From an uncultured Bacteroidota bacterium (GTDB taxonomy: Bacteria; Bacteroidota; Bacteroidia; Flavobacteriales; Flavobacteriaceae): a stretch of 8,213 bases of DNA. The position numbers were made by a program, and so were the translations under genes. The notes beneath the pieces were generated by a model. The model ran no database searches and had not been told where the DNA came from. It saw only the letters and a list, made by a program, of their open reading frames with translations. The stretch is taken from the NCBI GenBank assembly GCA_903888655.1, contig CAISUR010000455.1, positions 1-8,213 of the forward strand, read 5' to 3'. Positions 1-5,095 of the stretch are shown piece after piece; positions within the stretch are counted from its first letter, which is position 1; each line of letters starts with the position of its first letter.

Positions 1-56
1 AACTGGCTCAATGTGCTTTCTTTGCCCTGTGCTACTCTTATTATTTTACTTTCCAT
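1..56 (-). CDS. Partial CDS, 5' end only; possible DUF5675-family protein
   Basis: An ATG at 56-54 opens a minus-strand frame that stays open to the window edge, giving MESKIIRVAQGKESTLSQ. This N-terminus, with its basic beta-strand-like start and the 'QGKESTLS' turn, resembles from memory the beginning of DUF5675 proteins, a small family seen in bacteria and prophages. Only 18 codons are visible, so the assignment is tentative. The gene lies just downstream of the 267-residue gene on the same strand, and a strong hairpin terminator (82-111) stands between them, 26 bp before this ATG. I see no TAnnTTTG element in the short space after the hairpin, so the gene is probably expressed by read-through of that terminator. 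It could also be a chance frame, but the codon use is normal for this genome. Confidence 0.5.
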   Translation of the reverse strand, partial: MESKIIRVAQGKESTLSQ

Positions 57-81
57 AGTCTTGATAGATTTGAGATTAAAC

Positions 82-111
82 AAAAAATCCCTCACTTTTG
101 GTGAGGGATTT
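82..111 (-). terminator. Rho-independent terminator of the 267-residue gene
   Basis: A perfect 11-bp stem, AAATCCCTCAC (85-95) with GTGAGGGATTT (101-111) and a 5-base loop, lies 13 bp after the stop codon of the minus-strand gene. Read on the minus strand the stem runs directly into six U residues (87-82), the classic intrinsic terminator. In the plus direction the tail is weaker, so it mainly stops minus-strand transcription. Because another start codon follows on the same strand, it may work as a partial terminator within an operon. Confidence 0.88.
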
Positions 112-124
112 GTAATGACTTTTT

Positions 125-928
125 TTAAAAAGCATCCTCAACTTTCAAGCAGTTACCACTTGCAAACAAGTAGTAATTTGCTCCCACTTGTTGGTAGAAC
201 TCAATTCCAACACATTGCAAAACAGTAACATTTACTGTTGGAAGAACTGCACCAGGTAAAGTTGCAGTAATAGTTGTTGCAGGAACTGGAGCGTATAAAT
301 CCAAGAAGCCACTGTATTGAATATCGTTTACCTCATTCAAGTCAGCATCCATAGGATCATAACTGTTAGTAGTAGCGTTGTATTCAAAATCACTCACTAC
401 TGAAAGCGATGTAATCAAACGGAAATGAGTTGCGCCTGATGGAGCATTAACCAAATTCGCTGGATTAAAAGCATCAACAACAAAATCACCAGTATCTCTG
501 CCAGCTGAGTGAGTTAATGAGTAAGGAGCGTTGAAAATTCCATTGAAAGAAGTGTTTTTGTCAAACTCAAAACCTTTCAAGTAACTACGTTGTGTAGTGA
601 TTTCAATTTTACGGTAACCTCTGGCTTCCGTTTGGTCTTCAAGGTTGATTTTCTTCATTATAGAAGTCAATCTTCCAGTTACTTGGCTGTCGGCCATTTG
701 TTTCATTACTTGTGATAAACCAGTACGAACTGATTTACCAGCTTTGGCACAAGCGCCAAATTCGTTCATATTCTCACGAGTTCTTTCGAACTCTGGAGCT
801 GAGAGTACTTGGTCACCAGTTGGACCGCCAACCATTCCGGCATAGAAGCCTTCTTGACCTTTAATTTTAAAATGTCGGATATCTCCAAGAGTTCCAACGT
901 ACTTGATAACACCTTTCTGTCTTGCCAT
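125..928 (-). CDS. Conserved Bacteroidota hypothetical protein (MARQKG-type N-terminus)
   Basis: A complete 267-residue protein, starting with ATG at 928 and ending with TAA at 125-127. I recognise the pattern as a hypothetical family common in Flavobacterium and relatives, but know no function for it. Its marks are a basic N-terminus (MARQKGVIKYVGTLGDIRHFK), a central FERTRENMNEFG segment (47-58) followed by AKAGKSVR (61-68), then a beta-rich C-terminal half ending in IEFYQQVGANYYLFASGNCL. There is no signal peptide or membrane segment, so it is probably cytoplasmic or a structural component. The gene has its own terminator (82-111) and is divergent from the nuclease gene; the 97 bp between the two starts must hold both promoters. 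Weak minus-strand promoter-like bases lie at 950-957 (TAATTATT) and 974-977 (TTTG), with short spacing. A link to phage structural proteins is possible but unsupported here. Confidence 0.85.
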   Translation of the reverse strand: MARQKGVIKYVGTLGDIRHFKIKGQEGFYAGMVGGPTGDQVLSAPEFERTRENMNEFGACAKAGKSVRTGLSQVMKQMADSQVTGRLTSIMKKINLEDQTEARGYRKIEITTQRSYLKGFEFDKNTSFNGIFNAPYSLTHSAGRDTGDFVVDAFNPANLVNAPSGATHFRLITSLSVVSDFEYNATTNSYDPMDADLNEVNDIQYSGFLDLYAPVPATTITATLPGAVLPTVNVTVLQCVGIEFYQQVGANYYLFASGNCLKVEDAF

Positions 929-987
929 TTTTTTACGTTTTAATGGATTAATAATTAGATAAAATTCTTATGACAAATTTCATTCAT

Positions 988-995
988 TATCTTTG
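988..995 (+). promoter_or_regulatory. Promoter -7 element of the nuclease gene
   Basis: TATCTTTG is an exact match to the Bacteroidota -7 consensus TAnnTTTG. It lies 30 bp before the ATG at 1026, which would give a leader of about 20-25 bases. No clear TTG/TTTG -33 element is seen at the expected distance, only TTATG near 968. Its position argues that the TTG at 993 is not a start codon. Confidence 0.55.
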
Positions 996-1025
996 AATAT
1001 CAATAACTTAAATAACTGTAAATCA

Positions 1026-1517
1026 ATGCAATACAACGCAAAAGCACCGTACATAGTGGAAACCCATTGGCAAATTGAAGAAGTCCTTGATGGAGATAGC
1101 ATAATCATTTGCCATCGTTTCACTCAAATGAAAAAAGAAATCCGTCTTTATGGTTTAGATGCACCAGAAGTAAAACTAAATAGGAAGATGATAGAGGATG
1201 AGGAGAAAAGCAGTTTACCTGCCCAATTATTGCTCCAATTTGGTTTGCAATCCTTGCACTTCGTTTTGTCGGTTGCACCGCCTAAAACAGCTGTAACTAT
1301 CGTTACAGAACAGGAGAACTTTTACGACTACTGGAACAGACAATTAGGATATGTAATATTACCAGGAGGAGAATGTTTGAATGATTTGCTTTTGATCAAT
1401 GGGTATGCAAAAGCAACACAAAACTATTATTGTGGACGATTAGCGGAATACCAAGCAATGAACCGCCAAGCGCAGCTTAATGGAGTAGGGCTTTATAGTT
1501 CTGTAAAAAGTTTTTGA
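1026..1517 (+). CDS. Staphylococcal-nuclease-like (thermonuclease family) protein
   Basis: A 163-residue SNase-fold protein, predicted to cleave nucleic acid phosphodiester bonds with Ca2+ assistance. The family motifs are in order: VLDGDS (20-25, with the metal-binding Asp22), then IRLYGLDAPE (39-48) holding the Arg40, Asp45 and Glu48 expected at the active site, and YDYWNRQLGYV (100-110) holding Arg105, the second catalytic Arg. The usual 'RYGR' of that last motif is here 'YWNR', keeping the Arg. The closing part, LNDLLLINGYAKA, is also typical. There is no signal peptide, unlike many secreted relatives, so it would act inside the cell. The same frame is open back to a TTG at 993, but that codon lies inside the -7 box, so I chose ATG 1026. 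It is transcribed alone; no clean terminator follows. Confidence 0.85.
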   Translation: MQYNAKAPYIVETHWQIEEVLDGDSIIICHRFTQMKKEIRLYGLDAPEVKLNRKMIEDEEKSSLPAQLLLQFGLQSLHFVLSVAPPKTAVTIVTEQENFYDYWNRQLGYVILPGGECLNDLLLINGYAKATQNYYCGRLAEYQAMNRQAQLNGVGLYSSVKSF

Positions 1518-1520
1518 TTT

Positions 1521-1539
1521 GTTGTACTTATGTTGTACT
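1521..1539. repeat. Short direct repeat GTTGTACT, 11-bp period
   Basis: GTTGTACT at 1521-1528 recurs exactly at 1532-1539 with a 3-bp spacer, one helical turn apart, starting 3 bp after the nuclease stop codon. Such spacing can place two protein contacts on the same face of DNA, but the role here is unknown and chance is possible in A+T-rich DNA. Confidence 0.5.
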
Positions 1540-1608
1540 AAAGGAATTTTAATTTTTGTGAGTACCAATAAAATATGTACTTTACAAGCGTATTAAGACT
1601 AAACGGCT

Positions 1609-1968
1609 GTTATGCAATGTTTTTTTGTTTTAAAAAAAATGTAGAGGCTTTTTTCTGTTTATTAAAACACCTATAACGGTTGACATTATTCCAATTGGAA
1701 AAAAAAGTGCTGCACCGGTTGCGCATTTTGGTTCTTGTGTCGCAGACATAGATTCAGTTATCCCATTAGCACTTATAATCATCGAAGCAAATGTGCAAAA
1801 TATACCTAATGCAATTACTAAAGTTATGATTAAAAAAACAGGAAACTTTTGAGCTGCTTTTCTTTTGAATAATTTTAGAAGTAAAGCCAGAATTAAAGGA
1901 GCAACTGCAATTAATAGTGGATAAATAAAGGTTTGCATAAATTAATCTATTTTAAAATATTGCATAAC
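1609..1968. repeat. Perfect 10-bp inverted repeat bracketing a small gene
   Basis: GTTATGCAAT (1609-1618) and its exact reverse complement ATTGCATAAC (1959-1968) stand 11 bp after the stop and 20 bp before the start of the minus-strand 102-residue gene. The bracketed unit is 360 bp. No target-site duplication is obvious next to the arms. The arms resemble recombination core sites in outline but do not fit the integron rule GTTRRRY, since GTTATGC has T where a purine is needed. Confidence 0.6.
1630..1938 (-). CDS. Small membrane protein of unknown function, three predicted helices
   Basis: A complete 102-residue frame from ATG 1938 to TAA 1630-1632. Three hydrophobic segments are visible: about 4-23 (FIYPLLIAVAPLILALLLKL), 33-56 and 74-92, joined by a basic loop FKRKAAQKF (24-32) and a polar loop with TESMSATQEPKCATG. 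The basic first loop and the basic C-terminus (NRKKPLHFF) suggest that both face the cytoplasm. I do not recognise a named family, though small proteins of this layout occur in Flavobacterium. It stands alone on the minus strand, convergent with the nuclease gene, and is enclosed by the 10-bp inverted repeat, which may mean it arrived as a small cassette. No promoter matching TAnnTTTG exactly was found upstream. Codon use is ordinary for this genome, and the length with coherent helices argues that it is a real gene. Confidence 0.7.
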   Translation of the reverse strand: MQTFIYPLLIAVAPLILALLLKLFKRKAAQKFPVFLIITLVIALGIFCTFASMIISANGITESMSATQEPKCATGAALFFPIGIMSTVIGVLINRKKPLHFF

Positions 1969-2473
1969 TGGTAAATAATAGCCATAAAATGATACCAATA
2001 TATCCAATTTAGGATGTATTCGCGATTGTTTGGTTCGCTTTAGTTTGTCAAATATATTAATTTTTAACAAACCTAATCTTTAAAATAGAAATACCCAGCT
2101 TTGCATAGAAATTATTTTCCGAGATGAGTTACTATCGTAATATGTCCTGTAAAAAACAAAACTAATAATAGGTTACGACAGCACTATATTCTAAAAAATT
2201 AAAACCATAGCACAGTACAGTAGTACTATGCCCTAAAAAATTGATACCATAGCACAGTACAGTAGTACTTTGCCCTAAAAAGTTGAAACCATAGCACAGT
2301 ACAGTAGTACTATGTCTTAAAAAGTTGAAACCATAGCACAATACAGTAGTACTATACCTTAAAAAGTTGAAACCATAGCACAGTACAGGGAGTAGTCATT
2401 TGATTGGCTTACTGCGAGAAGCTCCTTTATTTAAAATAGAATTTGTATTTTTACAGCAAATATTAGTCGTTAT
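1939..2473. other. 535-bp gene-free region holding a tandem repeat array
   Basis: No credible gene is seen on either strand between the small membrane protein and the secreted protein. From 1939 to about 2160 the DNA is A+T-rich single-copy sequence containing one arm of the 10-bp inverted repeat and a short inverted repeat GTTTGT/ACAAAC (2043-2048 with 2067-2072). From 2183 to 2388 it is a 42-bp tandem array. The last 85 bp (2389-2473) should hold the promoter of the following gene; the nearest candidate, TAGAATTTG (2437-2445), has one base too many for the consensus. Confidence 0.7.
2183..2388. repeat. Tandem array of a 42-bp hairpin-containing unit (about 4.9 copies)
   Basis: Copies begin at 2191, 2233, 2275, 2317 and 2359, exactly 42 bp apart. 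The last is cut after 30 bp (2388), and a partial match (ACTATATT, 2183-2190) leads in on the left. Each unit has a variable A-rich part (such as CTAAAAAGTTGAAA) and a nearly invariant part, CCATAGCACAGTACAGTAG then TACTATG. That second part folds as GCA-C-AGTAC, loop AGTA, GTACT-A-TGC: a 5-bp core stem, one C/A mismatch, then three more pairs. The core is identical in copies 1-3; copy 4 has AATAC in place of AGTAC. There are no unique spacers, so it is not a CRISPR. All forward frames have stops. Confidence 0.93.
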
Positions 2474-2878
2474 ATGAAACATTTTCAACTCCTTTTTCTT
2501 TGCACAACTATGGTGTTTAGCACCGCTGCTCTAAGTCAAACCATTAGAATGAAGACCAGCAGTGTAAGCTATATTGAAAAGAATAACAAGAATGAGTGGG
2601 GCAAATGGTCCGATTTTGTTAAAGCAGAATTGTTGGTTACTATTGATGCCAAAAAAGATAGAATTGTTATAAATTCGGCTCAAATACAAGTGTTTACTAT
2701 TAAATCATATGGCGATAAAATGGAAACAGAAACCAGCAAAATTGTCCCTTTTGATTGCGTTGACAACAATGGTTCTAAATGTAAAATTTTAGTAATTACC
2801 AGAAAAGACGAAGGAAACCGGATGCAGCTTTACGTCAACTACTCCGAAGTGAAGTTTGTCTACAACATCTACAATTAA
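2474..2878 (+). CDS. Small exported protein of unknown function, upstream of rnpA
   Basis: A 134-residue protein with a clear Sec signal peptide: basic start (MKH), hydrophobic core (LLFLCTTMVFSTAALS) and a cleavage site near residue 21-22 (ALSQ). The mature part of about 113 residues is polar and predicted beta-rich (TIRMKTSSVSYIEKN, ELLVTIDAKKDRIVI, QLYVNYSEVKFVYNIYN), with two Cys (FDCVDNNGSKC) that could form a disulfide in the periplasm. It resembles short hypothetical exported proteins that I associate with Flavobacteriia; no function is known to me. It ends 9 bp before rnpA on the same strand, so the two are very likely cotranscribed, although an exported protein and an RNase P subunit share no evident task. 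The 42-bp repeat array ends 85 bp upstream. The ATG at 2474 is the only start compatible with the signal peptide. Confidence 0.8.
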   Translation: MKHFQLLFLCTTMVFSTAALSQTIRMKTSSVSYIEKNNKNEWGKWSDFVKAELLVTIDAKKDRIVINSAQIQVFTIKSYGDKMETETSKIVPFDCVDNNGSKCKILVITRKDEGNRMQLYVNYSEVKFVYNIYN

Positions 2879-2887
2879 TACTTGATT

Positions 2888-3292
2888 ATGGATTTTACGT
2901 ATCCAAAAAACGAGAAACTCAAAAGCACCAAGACTATTGATCTACTATTTTCTGAAGGAAAATCGGTGTCTAAATTTCCGTTGCGCTTGGTCTATATTCC
3001 TGTTTTAGATTCAGAAGAAAAATTAAAGTTTGGGGTTTCGGTTTCCAAAAAACATTTCAAAAAAGCGGTTGACCGAAATTATTTCAAACGCGTTTTAAGA
3101 GAATGTTATCGCCTAAATAAACATTTAATTCATGATCATTTAGACCAACCTTATGCAATCATGTTTTTTTATCAAACCAAAGAGCGATTGACATACAAGG
3201 AAATAAATGAAAAAACGATTCAATTGTTTCAAAAATGGATTAGTGCCAAAAACGAACCACTAAACCAAAAGGCAACGCTTACAAATCTTTAA
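2888..3292 (+). CDS. rnpA: Ribonuclease P protein component
   Basis: A 134-residue basic protein, the protein subunit that binds the RNase P RNA and helps it cut the 5' leader from precursor tRNAs in the cytoplasm. The family signature is plain: KFGVSVSKKHFKKAVDRN (47-64) followed by YFKRVLRECYR (65-75), i.e. the 'RNR' region with Arg63, Asn64, Lys67, Arg68, Arg71 and Glu72. The N-terminal part, YPKNEKLKSTKTIDLLFSEG (5-24), matches the usual RnpA opening. The frame extends back to a TTG at 2882, but the ATG at 2888 gives the standard family N-terminus. rpmH, the common neighbour of rnpA in many bacteria, is not next to it here; instead an exported protein precedes it by 9 bp and an S41 protease with its own promoter follows after 168 bp. 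Confidence 0.95.
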   Translation: MDFTYPKNEKLKSTKTIDLLFSEGKSVSKFPLRLVYIPVLDSEEKLKFGVSVSKKHFKKAVDRNYFKRVLRECYRLNKHLIHDHLDQPYAIMFFYQTKERLTYKEINEKTIQLFQKWISAKNEPLNQKATLTNL

Positions 3293-3388
3293 AATCCTTT
3301 TTACTCTGCGGCAAAACACAAAAGCATCCCTTTCAAAAAAGATGTCAAATGAGATTAAAGTGTTTACTTAAAATATAAAAATCAATTT

Positions 3389-3422
3389 TTTGGCGTTTAT
3401 GTCATATATTAAAATATGTTTG
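3389..3422 (+). promoter_or_regulatory. Promoter of the protease/OmpA-like operon
   Basis: TTTG at 3389-3392 and TATGTTTG at 3415-3422 match the Bacteroidota housekeeping promoter (-33 TTG/TTTG, -7 TAnnTTTG) with a 22-bp spacer, within the 17-23 bp range known for Flavobacterium. Transcription would start near 3428-3430, leaving a leader of about 30 bases that ends in an A-rich stretch (AAGAAAAGAAAAAACC) before the ATG at 3461. This separates the operon from rnpA. Confidence 0.75.
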
Positions 3423-3460
3423 TTAAATTCGTCGATTAAAATTCAAGAAAAGAAAAAACC

Positions 3461-5095
3461 ATGTTTTCATTCCTAAAAAAGAGATATATAATAGCTGTAT
3501 TAGCTTCTGGTTTGCTGTTTGTAACCGTAAGTTTCAAGGACGATTTTTTTGAAATTGCTAAGCAAATAGAAATTTTTACCACATTGTTCAAAACCGTTAA
3601 CCAGAACTATGTAGATGAAATAAATCCTGCCGAATTAATGGACAAAGCCATTAAAAGCATGCTTGCCGATTTAGATCCTTATACCAACTATTTTAATGAG
3701 CAAGATGTTGTGAAATTCAAAATAAACAACACCGGAGAATATACAGGGATTGGTGCTTTAGTGACTCGTAAAGAAGACAAACTAATCATTAAAGAGCCAT
3801 ATAAAGGATTTCCGGCAGACAAAGCGGGTTTAAAAGCAGGAGACGCTATCATTCAAATTGGTGACGTCATGCTCTCAGACTTTAAAGACGATGCTTCCCA
3901 ACTATTAAAAGGCGCTAAAAACACCAAAGTCGATATTAAATATATTCGTCAAGGAAAAACTATTTCATCTGCAATTATTTTAGACGAAGTCGAAGTTAAA
4001 GCGGTTCCATTCTTTTCAAAAATTGACGAAAAAACAGGTTATATCGTGCTTTCGGCTTTCAATAGAAAAACAACACAAGAAACCAAAGCAGCATTAGAAA
4101 AACTTAAATCGGATGGTGCTGAACGAATCATTTTAGATTTAAGAGGAAATCCAGGTGGATTATTAAATGAGGCGGTGAACGTTTGCAATTTATTTGTTCC
4201 TAAAGGAGAAATTATTGTAACTACAAAATCTAAAAATGCTAAATATAATGCAACCTACAAAACCGCAAATGAGCCAGTAGATTTAGATATTCCTTTGGCA
4301 ATTATTGTGGATGGGAAAAGTGCTTCCGCTTCTGAAATTGTTTCGGGAGCGTTACAAGATTTAGACCGAGCAGTGGTCATTGGTTGTCGTAGTTTTGGAA
4401 AAGGATTGGTGCAACGTCCCATTGACATGACGTATGGAACTCAAGTAAAAGTCACCATTTCACGTTATTATACTCCTTCTGGAAGATGTATTCAAGCATT
4501 AGATTATTGGCATAAAGACAAAGAAGGAAAAGCGGTAAGAACCGATGCATCAAAATATAATGCTTTTAAAACCAAAAAAGGAAGAACGGTTTATGACGGT
4601 GGAGGAATTCAACCCGACATTGAACTTGCTGATTCGAAGTTAAGTAATATTGCCGAAGCACTACAAAAAAACGATGGAATTTTTGATTATGCGACCTACT
4701 ATTATTATAAAAATCCGAATCTAGGTGATAAAATTCCAAGTATTACCGATGCAGATTATAATGATTTCAAAACATTCTTGAAAAAAGAAAAAATCAGTTT
4801 TGATACCGAAACTGAATTAGCGTTGAAAAATACTCTTGAAAAAGCCAAAAAAGAAAAAATTGACGAAACGATTACCACTCAATATCAACAATTGATGGCT
4901 ACTATTCAAAAAAGCGAAGAATCGCTTTTAGATAAAAATCAAAAAGAAATTAAAAAATTGTTGTTAGACGAAATCATAAAACGTTATCAATACAAAGAAG
5001 GATTGTATCAATATTACATTAAGAACAATCCAGAAATCTCTAGAGCATCTGTGCTATTGTCTAACCCTGCAGAATACAAAAAAATACTACAATAA
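3461..5095 (+). CDS. S41 family C-terminal processing peptidase (tail-specific protease)
   Basis: A 544-residue periplasmic serine protease that trims or degrades envelope proteins from the C-terminus. An N-terminal signal or anchor (about 8-24, YIIAVLASGLLFVTVSF) leads into a helical cap with DPYTNYF, then a PDZ domain (about 88-170, ligand loop YTGIG at 94-98). The S41 core holds LRGNPGG (227-233), the nucleophile segment SASASE (287-292) and SFGKGLVQ (311-318). By the spacing known from E. coli Prc (Ser430/Lys455/Gln459) the catalytic residues are Ser289, Lys314 and Gln318, all present, so the enzyme should be active. The last 140 residues are Lys-rich and helical, as is usual in Bacteroidota homologues. 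The stop codon shares one base with the next start (TAATG), so the OmpA-like gene is probably translationally coupled to it. Confidence 0.95.
   Translation: MFSFLKKRYIIAVLASGLLFVTVSFKDDFFEIAKQIEIFTTLFKTVNQNYVDEINPAELMDKAIKSMLADLDPYTNYFNEQDVVKFKINNTGEYTGIGALVTRKEDKLIIKEPYKGFPADKAGLKAGDAIIQIGDVMLSDFKDDASQLLKGAKNTKVDIKYIRQGKTISSAIILDEVEVKAVPFFSKIDEKTGYIVLSAFNRKTTQETKAALEKLKSDGAERIILDLRGNPGGLLNEAVNVCNLFVPKGEIIVTTKSKNAKYNATYKTANEPVDLDIPLAIIVDGKSASASEIVSGALQDLDRAVVIGCRSFGKGLVQRPIDMTYGTQVKVTISRYYTPSGRCIQALDYWHKDKEGKAVRTDASKYNAFKTKKGRTVYDGGGIQPDIELADSKLSNIAEALQKNDGIFDYATYYYYKNPNLGDKIPSITDADYNDFKTFLKKEKISFDTETELALKNTLEKAKKEKIDETITTQYQQLMATIQKSEESLLDKNQKEIKKLLLDEIIKRYQYKEGLYQYYIKNNPEISRASVLLSNPAEYKKILQ

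Noticed and set aside
13..228. 71-residue plus-strand frame
   Set aside because: It runs across the terminator hairpin and antisense to the end of the 267-residue gene; composition is not protein-like.
645..845. 66-residue plus-strand frame
   Set aside because: Antisense shadow inside the well-supported 267-residue gene.
1600..1620. AACGGCTGTTATGC region as an integron attC site
   Set aside because: It does not satisfy GTTRRRY, no paired R''/L'' box arrangement could be drawn, and no integrase is present; kept only as an inverted repeat.
2183..2388. Regular repeats considered as a CRISPR array
   Set aside because: The 42-bp units follow one another directly; there are no unique spacers of similar length and no cas genes nearby.
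2170..2395. Minus-strand frame open through the whole array, giving a 14-residue repeat (HSTTVLCYGFNFLG)
   Set aside because: 42 is a multiple of three, so one frame stays open automatically. It has no ATG or GTG start, only one TTG, no leader, and is bounded by stops on both sides, so it is unlikely to be translated.
2882..2884. TTG as start of rnpA
   Set aside because: The ATG two codons later gives the normal family N-terminus and suits the 9-bp gap after the preceding gene.
3293..3388. Search for a terminator after rnpA
   Set aside because: No stem of useful length followed by a U-run was found; the region is A-rich without clear pairing.
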